A stretch of 64,000 bases of DNA from NCBI RefSeq assembly GCF_036231945.1, contig NZ_CP109599.1, positions 7,405,501-7,469,500 on the forward strand. The letters run 5' to 3'. The DNA comes from Streptomyces sp. NBC_01429 (GTDB taxonomy: Bacteria; Actinomycetota; Actinomycetes; Streptomycetales; Streptomycetaceae). The number at the start of each line of letters is the position of its first letter. Within the stretch, counting starts at the first letter, position 1. Position numbers and translations under genes: made by a program. The notes beneath the pieces are model-generated. The model saw nothing but the letters and a program-made list of their open reading frames with translations, was not told the origin of the DNA and made no database searches. Of this stretch, positions 39,915-48,506 are shown one piece after another.

Positions 39915-40883
39915 TCACGGCACCGCGGGTCCGGTGATGGCCTTCCCGCTCGCGTCGTAGGGCCAGGCGTTGATTACACAGCCGTGCAACCCCTTGATCT
40001 GCTGCATCATCGCCGGGGCCGGCCGCCCGGGACCGGGACAGGTCTGGTGGCCGTGCCCGAGATAGTGCCCCACCTCGTGGTTGATGATCAGCGCGCGGTA
40101 CTGCGAAATGTCCTTGGCGTAGAACTCGGTGGCCAGCAGCCACCGCTTGAGATTCACCATCACCTGGTCGCCGACGTTGCAGTTGACCTCGCCGCCGGTG
40201 TCCAGACCGTACTGTCCGCAGATCTCGTCCACGGTGCCGGGAGTCGCCACCTTCACGACGAAGTCGGCCGGGCCGCCCGACACGCGCTGGAACGCCGACG
40301 TCCCGTCGGCCGTCCAGCCCCGGGGGTCGGCGAGGATCCGCTCCACCTCCTTCGCCACCCCGGCGGCGGAGAGCTGGAGACCGTCCTCGACGGAGACCTC
40401 GTAGCGCAGCACCTTCCCGCCGCCCTTCCCGGTCTTCGTGCCGCCGCCGGCAGCCGTGGTGAACGTGCCCGATCCCGATGCCGGGATGTCCTTCTCCCGG
40501 ACGGAGCCGCCGGAGGAGGCGGAGGAGGAGGGCGATGCCGAGGGGGAGGCGGGCGTGGACCGGTCGGCCGGGGCCGAGCCTTGGACGGACGGCTCGTCCG
40601 GGGACGCCTCGCCGGTCTCCGGACGGCGCGAGGCCGGGGCGCTCGGCGCCTTGCCGTCCCCGCTCTCCCGCGCTGAGGTCTCGACGGACGAGGCGTCGCT
40701 CCGTTCCGCGCCCGCCATCGCCACGTATCCGACCGCCGTCAGCGCGATCACCGCGAAGGAGCCCGCCAGGAGCAGCCCGCCACGGGTGGGCCCGCGGTGC
40801 GCGGAGGCCCTGGAGCGGCGACCGCGGCGACTGCCGCGGCGGCGCCGACGGTCCGGTGGGGAAGGGGGCGTGCGGTGTGTCAT
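39915..40883 (-). CDS. DUF3152 membrane-anchored metalloprotease-like protein
   Basis: A 322-residue protein: a basic cytoplasmic start, one membrane segment (LLLAGSFAVIALTAVGYVAM, about 38-57), an extended Ser/Pro/Ala-rich linker, and an extracytoplasmic DUF3152 domain. The domain contains a zinc-peptidase-like HEVGHYLGHGH motif and a Cys pair (EICGQY, VNCNVG). Function is not established. The ATG at 40883 is preferred, but its ribosome binding site is weak and an in-frame GTG at 40934 is possible. The gene is divergent from the two-component operon. Confidence 0.85.
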   Translation of the reverse strand: MTHRTPPSPPDRRRRRGSRRGRRSRASAHRGPTRGGLLLAGSFAVIALTAVGYVAMAGAERSDASSVETSARESGDGKAPSAPASRRPETGEASPDEPSVQGSAPADRSTPASPSASPSSSASSGGSVREKDIPASGSGTFTTAAGGGTKTGKGGGKVLRYEVSVEDGLQLSAAGVAKEVERILADPRGWTADGTSAFQRVSGGPADFVVKVATPGTVDEICGQYGLDTGGEVNCNVGDQVMVNLKRWLLATEFYAKDISQYRALIINHEVGHYLGHGHQTCPGPGRPAPAMMQQIKGLHGCVINAWPYDASGKAITGPAVP

Positions 40884-41056
40884 GGAGGTCGAGGCTGGAG
40901 CCGTCGTGTGATCAAACCTGGACCAGAAGGTAACGGAACTGTCACGAGTGGGGTCGGTGGCCGGGGCCGCCACGTCAATATGATCGTCCCGTAACAGTTC
41001 CCGGCGGGGACCCGTCCGGGGGAATCCGGCCGACGGGCCCTGCGGATACTGTGCAC

Positions 41057-41740
41057 ATGCCACGTGTCCTGCTCATCGAAGACGACCCCGCCGTACGTGA
41101 GGGCGTGCAACTGGCCCTGCGCCGTCAGGGCCATGACGTCGCCGCCGTCGCCACGGGCGAGGAGGGGCTGGAGCGGCTGTGGTCCTTCCGGCCCGATGTC
41201 GTGGTGCTCGATCTGATGCTGCCGGGGATGAGCGGCCTCGACGTCTGCCGCAGGATCAGGTCCGGCGGGCAGGTGCCGATCATCATGGCCACCGCGCGCG
41301 GCGACGACGTGGACGTCATCGTCGGGCTGGAGGCCGGAGCCGACGACTACGTCGTCAAACCCGTCCAGGCGCGCGTCCTCGAAGCCCGGATCCGCGCGGT
41401 GCTCCGCAGGATCGGCGGCCCCGACACCGGCACACCGCGCGTCGAGACGCACGACGAGCTGACCATCGACCGGGCGGGTCTGGACATCACCCTGCGGGGC
41501 GAGCCGGTGGCGCTCGCCCTCTCCGAAATGCGCCTGTTGCTGACCCTTTCGGCCTCCCCGGGACAGGTCTTCAGCCGTCAGCAGCTCCTCGAAGCGGTCT
41601 GGGAACACAGCTACCACGGCGACATCCGGCTGGTGGACGCCTGCGTGAAGCGGCTGCGCCTGAAGATGTCCGAACCCCCGGGAGCGCCGCACTACATCCT
41701 CACCGTGCGCGGCTTCGGATACCGGTTCAGGGCCGCATGA
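41057..41740 (+). CDS. OmpR/PhoB-family response regulator (AfsQ1-like)
   Basis: A 227-residue DNA-binding response regulator. The receiver domain has the acidic pair IEDDPAV, phospho-acceptor Asp52 (VVLDLMLPGMSG) and the conserved Lys in DDYVVKPVQ. The C-terminal winged helix ends with VRGFGYRFRAA. Similarity to AfsQ1 is seen in the stretch GLEAGADDYVVKPVQ. The ATG at 41057 follows a GATACT -10-like hexamer by 6 nt without a Shine-Dalgarno sequence, so the transcript may be leaderless. The kinase gene overlaps its stop. Confidence 0.92.
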   Translation: MPRVLLIEDDPAVREGVQLALRRQGHDVAAVATGEEGLERLWSFRPDVVVLDLMLPGMSGLDVCRRIRSGGQVPIIMATARGDDVDVIVGLEAGADDYVVKPVQARVLEARIRAVLRRIGGPDTGTPRVETHDELTIDRAGLDITLRGEPVALALSEMRLLLTLSASPGQVFSRQQLLEAVWEHSYHGDIRLVDACVKRLRLKMSEPPGAPHYILTVRGFGYRFRAA

Positions 41741-43335
41741 CCGAGCCCCGCGACCGCCCCGCGATCCTCCGCCGGATTCCCCGGACCCTCCCTCGGATCT
41801 TCCCCCGGATCAGCGGGCTGCGGGTCCGGCTCGTCGTCGCCTTCACCCTGGTCGCGGTGGCCGGCACCCTCACCACCGGCGCGCTGACCTTCCGGGAGGC
41901 GCGCACGGGGGTGCTCAAGCAGAGCCAGGACACGGTCGTCAAACAGTTCCGCGACCATGTCAACACCGTCGCCCCCGGGTTCGGCTCTCCGCAGAACCAG
42001 GCCACGATGGACGCGTTCGCCGTCGATGTGGCCCGGGTCGGCCGCTCCCAGGGATGGCGGGTACTGGCCACCTACCGGGGACTGCGCGCCACCTCGGTAC
42101 CGGGGGACGCCTTCTCCGAACTCACCCCCGAGCTGGAACGGGCGACGGCCGAACGGCCCGTCACCGTCTTCCAGCGGGTCGGCAAGGGCACGCGCACCGT
42201 CCTGGTCGTCGGCCTGCCGGTCACCTACGCCTCCGACACCGCCCGCTACGAGGGCCAAGAGCGCCGGCTCTCCGGGCTCGCCGTCTTCCTGGTCGTCCCG
42301 CAGAGCGAAGAACAGGCGTACGTCGACGCGCTGGTCTCGGCCGTCCAGCGCGCCGTCCTGCCCGGCCTCGGCCTCGCCGTCGTCCTCGCGCTGCTCGCCG
42401 CGCGCGGCGTGCTGCGCCCCGTACGGGAGCTGCGCCGCGCCGCGGGAAGCATGGCGGAGGGCCGCTTCGACACCCGGCTCGCGGTGCACGGCTCCGACGA
42501 ACTCGCCGATCTCTCGCAGACCTTCAACGAGACCGCCTCCGCGCTCGACCGCTCCGTCGCCGAACTGCGCCGGATGGAGGCCCGCGCCCGCGCCTTCGCC
42601 GCCGATGTCTCGCACGAACTCCGTACGCCCCTGGCCGCCATGTCGGCGGTGACCGAGGTCCTGGACGAGGACGCGCGCCACCTCGACCCGGACACCGCCA
42701 CCGCCGTCCGGCTCATCAGCCAGGAGACCGTGAAACTCTCCCGGCTGGTGGACGACCTCATGGAGGTCTCCCGCTTCGACGCCGGAGCCGCCGAACTGCG
42801 CTCCGACGAGATCGACCTCGCCGAGTCGCTGCGGCGCACCCTCGCCTCCCGGGGCTGGACCGACACCGTGGAGACCGAGCTGCCTCCCCCCGACGCCCTG
42901 CGGGTACGGGCCGATCCCCGCCGCCTCGACGTGGTGATCGCCAATCTGGTCGCCAACGCGCTGCGGCACGGCGCTCCGCCCGTACGGGTACGGCTGTACG
43001 CGGCGCCCGGGGAGCCGGGCGGGACGGGTGAGGCGGGTGAGGCGGGCGGCGCGACGGGACGCGCCGTCGTGGAGGTCGCGGACCACGGCCCCGGCATCCC
43101 GCCGGATGTGCTGCCGTACGTCTTCGAGCGCTTCTACAAGTCGGACACGGCCCGTACCCGTACCGAGGGCAGCGGTCTCGGCCTCGCCATCGCGATGGAG
43201 AACGTCCGGCTGCACGGGGGCACCCTGCGGGCGGCGAACCGTCCGGAGGGCGGCGCCGTCTTCACCGTGGACATCCCGGTCGGCGCGGTGGGCACCCCGC
43301 CCACCGGCCCCGGCGAGCAGGAGGGGACCGTATGA
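41737..43335 (+). CDS. Sensor histidine kinase paired with the AfsQ1-like regulator
   Basis: A 532-residue membrane kinase. Topology: a basic N-terminus, first membrane segment (LVVAFTLVAVAGTLTTGAL), an extracytoplasmic sensor domain of about 150 residues, second segment (VLPGLGLAVVLALLAARGVL), HAMP, dimerisation domain with phospho-acceptor His293 in SHELRTPLAAM, and the HATPase domain (NLVANALRHG; DHGPGIPPDVLPYVFERFYK; GSGLGLAIAMENV). A Gly/Glu repeat insert sits in the ATPase domain after the N box. ATGA overlaps link it to the regulator and to the lipoprotein. Confidence 0.93.
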   Translation: MTEPRDRPAILRRIPRTLPRIFPRISGLRVRLVVAFTLVAVAGTLTTGALTFREARTGVLKQSQDTVVKQFRDHVNTVAPGFGSPQNQATMDAFAVDVARVGRSQGWRVLATYRGLRATSVPGDAFSELTPELERATAERPVTVFQRVGKGTRTVLVVGLPVTYASDTARYEGQERRLSGLAVFLVVPQSEEQAYVDALVSAVQRAVLPGLGLAVVLALLAARGVLRPVRELRRAAGSMAEGRFDTRLAVHGSDELADLSQTFNETASALDRSVAELRRMEARARAFAADVSHELRTPLAAMSAVTEVLDEDARHLDPDTATAVRLISQETVKLSRLVDDLMEVSRFDAGAAELRSDEIDLAESLRRTLASRGWTDTVETELPPPDALRVRADPRRLDVVIANLVANALRHGAPPVRVRLYAAPGEPGGTGEAGEAGGATGRAVVEVADHGPGIPPDVLPYVFERFYKSDTARTRTEGSGLGLAIAMENVRLHGGTLRAANRPEGGAVFTVDIPVGAVGTPPTGPGEQEGTV

Positions 43336-43958
43336 CACCCCGGAGGCCGGTGCGCGCCGCACGGGCGGCCGCGCTGCTGATCACCGCGCTCACCCTGCTC
43401 TCCGGCTGCCGGATCCCCAGTACCGGCGTCGTCCAGGTCGGGGAACCGGCGACCGGGGTGCGCGTCGAGATACCCGTCTACCTCGTCCTGCGCGGCGAGC
43501 TGATTCCGGTGCTCCGCACCGGCGAGGGCGCGCCGTTCAATGTCGCCGAGGCCGTCGCGCTGGCGTTCGAGGGACCGACGGCGCAGGAGACACGCGCCGG
43601 GCTGACCACGGAACTGCCCGGTCCGACCCCGGCCGGCGACTTCCCGCGCACGGTCGTGAAGGGCGACGAGATCACCATCGAGGTGCCGTACCGCGAGCGC
43701 CTCGGCCCCCTCGCCGCACGGCAGCTCGGCTGCACCGCGTTCGCCGCCCACATCGTCGGGGACCCCGGCGCGGCAAGGGTCACGGTGACCGTCGCCGGTC
43801 CGGCGGGGAGTGTGGTCCTGCGGCCCGTCCGGAGGATGTGCCCCGCCGTGGGGCAGGCATCCCCGACATGGGTGCCGCCCGACGGCGAGGCCGAGTCCTG
43901 GCCCGACCGCGCCGACGGGCCGTCGGCTATCCCCGCACCAGTGTCCTCATCCGGGTGA
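43332..43958 (+). CDS. Lipoprotein encoded with the two-component system
   Basis: A 208-residue lipoprotein (lipobox LLSGC, Cys26). The early mature sequence RIPSTGVVQVGEPATG resembles the start of GerM/LpqB-type lipoproteins, and the following beta-rich domain (residues about 40-160) fits GerMN-like folds. Two Cys are near the end (QLGCTAF, RRMCPAV). It is coupled to the kinase by an ATGA overlap, as lipoproteins are in several Streptomyces envelope-sensing systems, where they modulate the sensor. Its 3' end overlaps the convergent DUF305 gene by 32 bp. Confidence 0.8.
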   Translation: MTPRRPVRAARAAALLITALTLLSGCRIPSTGVVQVGEPATGVRVEIPVYLVLRGELIPVLRTGEGAPFNVAEAVALAFEGPTAQETRAGLTTELPGPTPAGDFPRTVVKGDEITIEVPYRERLGPLAARQLGCTAFAAHIVGDPGAARVTVTVAGPAGSVVLRPVRRMCPAVGQASPTWVPPDGEAESWPDRADGPSAIPAPVSSSG

Positions 43959-44562
43959 TCTCCGCCGTCTGGGAGGAGATGACGCTTTCCGCCATGTCCT
44001 TGGCGCCCCGGTGGGCCCCTTCGGCCACCTCGGTCCTGGCCATCGCGACGGCGCCCTCGTGGTGCTCGGTCATCAGTTTCAGGAACGCGGTGTCGAACGC
44101 GGCGCCGGACGACTTCTCCAGCGCCGACATGTCGCCGTCGCCCATCATGCCGGGCATGGTGTGGCCGGAGTGATCCGCCGCGTCCCGCGCCGGGGCCGGC
44201 TCGCCCCAGGCGGTGAGCCAGCCGGAGAGGGTCCTGATCTCCGGGGCCTGGGCCTTCCTGACCTCGGACGCGAGCTTCCTCACCTCGGCGGACGAGGCCC
44301 GGGTGGCGGCGAGGTCGGCCATCTCCACCGCCTGCCGGTGGTGCGGGATCATGTCCCGGGCGAAGGACACGTCGGCGGCGTTGTGCGCCGACACGGCGGA
44401 CGGGGCGGCGGACGGGGCGGCGGCGGCCGGCGAGACGCCGTCGTGGGCGGAGTGCCCGGCGGACCCGCTGTCCTGGCTCCCGCAGCCGGCGAGGACGAGC
44501 GCGGCGCAGACGGCGGCCGGGGCGAGGACGGCCCGGCGGCCCTTCGAACGGTATGACGTCAT
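43927..44562 (-). CDS. DUF305 lipoprotein
   Basis: A 211-residue lipoprotein (lipobox VLAGC, Cys27). The DUF305 domain is an all-helical ferritin-like fold containing two copies of the H-H pattern: FARDMIPHHRQAVEMA and LKLMTEHHEGAVAMAR. The Met/His stretch HSGHTMPGMMGDGDMSA between them could bind copper or another metal. Members are often found near copper genes; exact function is unknown. The downstream DUF6153 partner gene ends 111 bp before it starts. The gene end lies within the convergent lipoprotein gene. Confidence 0.88.
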   Translation of the reverse strand: MTSYRSKGRRAVLAPAAVCAALVLAGCGSQDSGSAGHSAHDGVSPAAAAPSAAPSAVSAHNAADVSFARDMIPHHRQAVEMADLAATRASSAEVRKLASEVRKAQAPEIRTLSGWLTAWGEPAPARDAADHSGHTMPGMMGDGDMSALEKSSGAAFDTAFLKLMTEHHEGAVAMARTEVAEGAHRGAKDMAESVISSQTAEITRMRTLVRG

Positions 44563-44672
44563 GGTGAGTCGACTCCTGTGCGTGTACGCGCGTGAGCGCG
44601 TGTACGTGGCTGATAGGGCATGCCGAACGCGGCCACCGGCCCCTTGCGGGCGCGGCAGGCCGCGAGGCGCGC

Positions 44673-45071
44673 CTATATGCGCAGGAGTTGGAGTCGGCTC
44701 AGTGACGGCGGAGCGCGGTCGCCGCGCCCGGCCGGAGCGCCGGGCCCCGTCGCCGCCGCCCGGTCCGTGTCCGGGAGCGGCCCGGGGGTGAGGGCGGACG
44801 GCAGTACGGGACCGCCGCTGGTGCCCGTCGCCGCGCAGGTGGCGTCCGCGTGTTCCGCGTGACCGCCGTCCCGGTGATCCGGTTCCGCGCACCGAGGAGC
44901 GCCGGCCGCCGCGTCATGGGCGAGCGCCGCCCCGGCGGCCGGGTGCGGCAGGGGGGCGGTGGCCGGAGCCAGCCCGTGCATCGCCAGGAGGCCGGCCACC
45001 ACCGCGAGCACCAACGGCGGCAGGACCCGTACCCAGGAGGTCCGGGCCTCGCCGTGCGGTGGCCGTCTCAT
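44673..45071 (-). CDS. DUF6153 family small membrane protein
   Basis: A 132-residue protein with a single N-terminal hydrophobic segment (VLPPLVLAVVAGLLAMHGLA) and a His-rich extracytoplasmic region (HAEHADATC, DHRDGGHA). DUF6153 genes typically precede DUF305 genes in Streptomyces, and that pair is seen here in the same orientation. The His/Cys content suggests metal interaction, which is inference. Confidence 0.75.
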   Translation of the reverse strand: MRRPPHGEARTSWVRVLPPLVLAVVAGLLAMHGLAPATAPLPHPAAGAALAHDAAAGAPRCAEPDHRDGGHAEHADATCAATGTSGGPVLPSALTPGPLPDTDRAAATGPGAPAGRGDRAPPSLSRLQLLRI

Positions 45072-45144
45072 GGCGACATCGTAGACACCGGCCCGCCCGC
45101 GCCCCCGGGCGGCTCGGCGGGCGGCTCCGGCGGATGACGCGGGT

Positions 45145-45576
45145 TCAGCCCTGCGGCGCCTGGACCGCGGTCTCCAGGAAGAACGCGTCGATGCTCCGCA
45201 CGGCCCGGGTGAAGTCGTCCAGGTGGAGCGGCTTGACGACATAGGCGTTCGCGTGCCGGTCGTAGGCCGCGCGTACGTCGTCGGGGGCGCCCGAGGTGGT
45301 CAGGACCACGACCGGGATGGTCAGCAGCCGCTGGTCGTCCTTGAGCACCTCCAGCAGCTCCCGGCCGTTCATGCGCGGCATGTTCAGGTCCAGCACGATG
45401 AGGTCGGGACGGGCGTTCGCGGGGTCCCGCAGGTATTCGAGCGCCGCCAGGCCGTCCTCCGCCTGGTTGATGGAACGGGCCATGCCGTGTTCCTGGAGGG
45501 CTTCCTCGATGAGCAGCGCGTCGGCCGGATCGTCCTCCACCAGCAGGACGTCATAGGTGGGGCTGAGGCTGTTCAC
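45145..45576 (-). CDS. Single-domain (CheY/Rcp1-like) response regulator
   Basis: A 143-residue stand-alone receiver domain without output domain. Landmarks: VEDDPADALLIEEAL, phospho-acceptor Asp63 in LIVLDLNMPRMNG, the Thr/Ser switch in VVLTTSGAPDD and Lys in AYVVKPLHL. This is the Rcp1/phytochrome-partner subtype. A GTG at 45576 is preferred because homologues begin near this point; an in-frame ATG at 45657 would add 27 residues of low-complexity sequence. It presumably relays phosphate in a phosphorelay whose kinase is elsewhere. Confidence 0.85.
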   Translation of the reverse strand: MNSLSPTYDVLLVEDDPADALLIEEALQEHGMARSINQAEDGLAALEYLRDPANARPDLIVLDLNMPRMNGRELLEVLKDDQRLLTIPVVVLTTSGAPDDVRAAYDRHANAYVVKPLHLDDFTRAVRSIDAFFLETAVQAPQG

Positions 45577-45743
45577 GGCGTCGGGTTCCTGTTCTCGTAC
45601 GGGCTCGTGCCGGGCTGTGGGCGCGCGGGAAGCCTGGCGCGAGAACCGGGCGGACATCTACTCGTAGAGAGTACGCGCCACGACCGAACGGGCGTACTGC
45701 CACGGACCGGTGATGTCCCGCCGGTACCCCGGCGCGAGCGCGG

Positions 45744-46058
45744 TCAGCCGTCGCCGCCCCGGGTCTGGTGCAGGATCCAGGAGATGGCGTCGGGTCCGGG
45801 CCGGTAGGCAGCGGCCGACTTCCAGATCCGTACGTACGACGCCGCGACCCGTTCCTCGGCCGCCGTCGGCGACGAGGTCGCCTCGACGGCGGCGGCGAAG
45901 ACGAGGGGAGCGGTGTGGTCGTACAGCCGGGCGAACGCCGTCCGGCTGCCCTCGGCGATCTGCACCAGGAGATCGTCCAGGCTCTCTCCGGTGCCGGGCA
46001 GGACCGAGCAGGTGCTCCGGTCGGCCGGAGCGGGTACGCGTGAGTGGCCACGGTTCAT
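45744..46058 (-). CDS. Sigma-70 region 2-only protein (truncated ECF sigma factor)
   Basis: A 104-residue protein matching only the N-terminal part of SigK-like ECF sigma factors: LDDLLVQIAEGSRTAFARLYDHTAPLVFAAAVE (region 2.1-2.2) and SYVRIWKSAAAYRPGPDAISWILHQTRGG (region 2.3-2.4). Region 4 is absent; the gene stops where region 2 ends and the following 167 bp show no sigma sequence. A -10-like TAGCCT (46070-46065) lies 6 nt before the ATG, so it may be leaderless. It could bind core RNA polymerase, titrate an anti-sigma factor, or be a decaying gene. Reading frame and codon bias are intact. Confidence 0.6.
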   Translation of the reverse strand: MNRGHSRVPAPADRSTCSVLPGTGESLDDLLVQIAEGSRTAFARLYDHTAPLVFAAAVEATSSPTAAEERVAASYVRIWKSAAAYRPGPDAISWILHQTRGGDG

Positions 46059-46205
46059 GACAACAGGCTAGCCGTGCCATACGCGTCCACTTCGACCGGT
46101 CCCGGACACTCCGGGAGGGTCCGGGCCGCCTTTCACGCCAAGGGGTGAACTCCGCCCGGAAGCGGACAACTTGTTCCTCCGGTTGTGCCAGGCGCTGCCC
46201 GGGTA

Positions 46206-46232
46206 CGGCGCCGCGCACCGCCCGCGGCGCCG
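46206..46232 (-). terminator. Terminator of the iron-siderophore permease operon
   Basis: A perfect 10-bp stem (CGGCGCCGCG at 46206-46215, complement at 46223-46232) with a 7-nt loop directly abuts the permease stop codon at 46233. Confidence 0.7.
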
Positions 46233-47387
46233 TCAGCCGGCCTTGGCGGTGGAGCGTTCCCGCGACAGCAGCCACAGCAGGTACAGGCCCCCGAGGGCCC
46301 CGGTGACCAGGCCCACCGGGATCTGGAAGGGGGAGAGGAGGCGCTGCGCCAGCAGATCGGCCGTCGCCAGGATCAGCGCGCCGGTGAGCATGGCCGAACC
46401 GATCGGGGCGCCGGGGGAGCGGGTGATTCTGCGCGCGAGCTGCGGCGCCGCCAGCGCGAGGAAGCCGATGGGGCCGGCGACCGCGATGGCCGTACCGGCC
46501 AGGGCGACCCCGAGCAGCAGGGCGGACGCCCGCACGCGCGCGATGTTCACCCCGAGGGCTCCGGCGGTGTCGTCCCCCATCTCCATCAGCCGCAGCGGCC
46601 TGCCCACGGCCAGGGTCGCCACCACGAGCACGGGCAGGGCGAGCGCCAGCGGGGCGACCTGCGGCCAGGAGACGGCGTTGAGGCTGCCGAAGGTCCACGC
46701 CTTGGCGCTCTCCGCCGACTCCAGATCGGCCCGGGTGAGCAGATAGTCGTTGACGGAGGCCAGCATGGCGCCGACGGCGATGCCCGCGAGGACCAGCCGG
46801 TTGCCGGAGACGCCGCGCGACGCGGTGACCCCGTACACCACGATCGCCGTGGCCAGCCCGCCGAGCACCGAGCCCGCGCCGACGCCCACCCCGGCGCCCG
46901 AGCCGCCGGCCAGGATGACGACGAGCGCGCCGCTGGTGGAGCCGGTGGTGAACCCGATGACGTCGGGGCTGCCCAGCGGATTGCGCGACAGGCTCTGGAA
47001 CAGCGCCCCGGACAGCCCGAGGGCCGCCCCCACGAGCAGCGCCGCGCAGACCCGGGGCAGCCGCTGGCCGACGATGATGAACCGGTCGGTGGCGGAGCCG
47101 CCGCCGTTGAGCAGTACGTCGGCGATCCCCGCCGTGTCGATGCGGTACGTGCCGGTGAACATGGTGAGCGCCCACACCGCCGCGCACCCGGCCAGCAGGA
47201 CGGCCATGACGGCGGCGGCCCGGCCCGAGTAGCGCAGCGTGAGCCCGCCGGGGAGCCGCGCCACCCGGGTCGGGGCGGCTGTCCGGCCGGGGGCGGCACC
47301 CCGGCGCGCGGCGCGGTCCCGGTCGGAGCCGGTGTTCCTGCGCGGCGGCGTCCTCCCCGGGGCGCGGGGCGGCTGCGAGTCGCTCAT
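46233..47387 (-). CDS. FecCD-family iron-siderophore ABC permease (second)
   Basis: A 384-residue permease with about nine to ten membrane helices after an Arg/Pro-rich cytoplasmic tail of about 55 residues. Family landmarks: RLPRVCAALLVGAALGLSGALFQSLSRNPLGSPDVIGF and IGFLALAAPQLARRI. The ATG overlaps the stop of the first FecCD permease. No ATPase gene is linked, so an ATPase encoded elsewhere is needed. Together they import a ferric siderophore supplied by the divergent binding lipoprotein. Confidence 0.92.
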   Translation of the reverse strand: MSDSQPPRAPGRTPPRRNTGSDRDRAARRGAAPGRTAAPTRVARLPGGLTLRYSGRAAAVMAVLLAGCAAVWALTMFTGTYRIDTAGIADVLLNGGGSATDRFIIVGQRLPRVCAALLVGAALGLSGALFQSLSRNPLGSPDVIGFTTGSTSGALVVILAGGSGAGVGVGAGSVLGGLATAIVVYGVTASRGVSGNRLVLAGIAVGAMLASVNDYLLTRADLESAESAKAWTFGSLNAVSWPQVAPLALALPVLVVATLAVGRPLRLMEMGDDTAGALGVNIARVRASALLLGVALAGTAIAVAGPIGFLALAAPQLARRITRSPGAPIGSAMLTGALILATADLLAQRLLSPFQIPVGLVTGALGGLYLLWLLSRERSTAKAG

Positions 47388-48451
47388 GCCGCCACCTCCC
47401 GCCGCCGGGTGACCAGCCAGAGCAGCACCGGGGCGCCGACGAACGCGGTGACGATACCGACCTCCATCTCGCCGGGCCGGGCGACGACCCGGCCGGTGAT
47501 GTCGCTCAGGAGCAGCAGGATCGCCCCGCCCGGCAGCGAGAAGAGCAGCAGGCGCCGCAGATCGGGGCCGAGCAGCAGCCGCAGTACGTGCGGAACGACC
47601 AGTCCGACGAAGGAGATCGGTCCGGCGGCGGCGGTCGAGGCGCCGCACAGCAGCATGATGGAGAGGAACCCCGCCGCGCGCACCCAGGGAACCCTGAGCC
47701 CGAGCGCGGCGCCCGTCTCGTCGCCCAGCGCCAGCGCGTTGAGGGACGGACCGAGCGCGAGGGCGATCAGGGCGCCGACGGCGATGAAGGGCAGGGCTGC
47801 GGTGAGGGCCTCGGAGCCCCGGTTCTCCAGCGATCCCACCACCCAGAAGCGGTACGAGTCGAAGGCCGTGGTGTTGAACATGGTGAGGATGCCCGTACCC
47901 GCCCCCAGACTCGCCGACAGCGCCGCTCCGGCCAGGACGAGCCGGGTGTGGTGGTGGCCCCGGGCGCTGCCCGCGGTGAGCGAGTGGACGAGCAGGGCCG
48001 CCAGCACGGCTCCGGTGAAGGCGAACCAGATGTAGCCGGACACGCTGGTCACCCCGAAGGCGGCGATCGCGATCACCACCGCGAACGAGGCCCCGGAGTT
48101 GATGCCCACGATGCCCGGCTCGGCGAGCGGATTGCGGGTGATGGCCTGCATGACGACACCCGCCAGGGCGAGCGCCGCGCCGATCGCGACCGCGAGCACC
48201 GTCCGCGGCATCCGCAACTGCCGGACGATGATGGCCTCCGGGCTCCCGTCGTCGTGCGTCAGCACGCGCCACACGGTCTCCAGCGGGATGCTCCGCGCGC
48301 CGACGCCCAGACTGACCAGCACGAGCAGGAGGACGACGGCGAGGCACGCGGCCAGCGCTGCGGCGCGGCCGAGGCCGGGCCCGCCGCCACCGCGCCACCG
48401 GGACCGGCGCGGAGTCCTGCCGGAATCCTCGCCTCCGGATATGTGATCCAT
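47384..48451 (-). CDS. FecCD-family iron-siderophore ABC permease (first)
   Basis: A 355-residue permease with the same fold; landmarks are RMPRTVLAVAIGAALALAG, QAITRNPLAEPGIVGINSGA and ISFVGLVVPHVLRL. Several in-frame starts exist (GTG 48481, ATG 48475, ATG 48451). ATG 48451 is chosen because AGGGA precedes it and because the upstream ones would place the start against the iron box. Expression should be induced by iron limitation. Confidence 0.9.
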   Translation of the reverse strand: MDHISGGEDSGRTPRRSRWRGGGGPGLGRAAALAACLAVVLLLVLVSLGVGARSIPLETVWRVLTHDDGSPEAIIVRQLRMPRTVLAVAIGAALALAGVVMQAITRNPLAEPGIVGINSGASFAVVIAIAAFGVTSVSGYIWFAFTGAVLAALLVHSLTAGSARGHHHTRLVLAGAALSASLGAGTGILTMFNTTAFDSYRFWVVGSLENRGSEALTAALPFIAVGALIALALGPSLNALALGDETGAALGLRVPWVRAAGFLSIMLLCGASTAAAGPISFVGLVVPHVLRLLLGPDLRRLLLFSLPGGAILLLLSDITGRVVARPGEMEVGIVTAFVGAPVLLWLVTRRREVAA

Positions 48452-48481
48452 CGCATGGTCTGCATCCCTACTCATCAACAC

Positions 48482-48500
48482 TTAGGGAAGCCTAAGCTAA
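48482..48500. promoter_or_regulatory. Iron box (DmdR/IdeR operator) shared by divergent uptake genes
   Basis: TTAGGGAAGCCTAAGCTAA agrees at 15 of 19 positions with the actinobacterial iron-box consensus, an interrupted palindrome of TTAGGTTAGGC and CTAACCTAA halves. It lies 31 bp before the chosen permease start and only 6 bp before the binding-protein GTG. One DmdR1-type repressor bound with ferrous iron would silence both directions. Confidence 0.85.
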
Positions 48501-48506
48501 ACGATC

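Noticed and set aside
44582..44607. GTACGCGC/GCGCGTGTAC imperfect hairpin before the DUF305 gene
   Set aside because: Alternating GC dinucleotides make such pairings common here; the stem has a two-base interruption.
45577..45743. Missing region 4 of the sigma-like gene by frameshift
   Set aside because: Read in all frames, the sequence after the stop gives no region 4 residues, so a simple frameshift does not explain the truncation.
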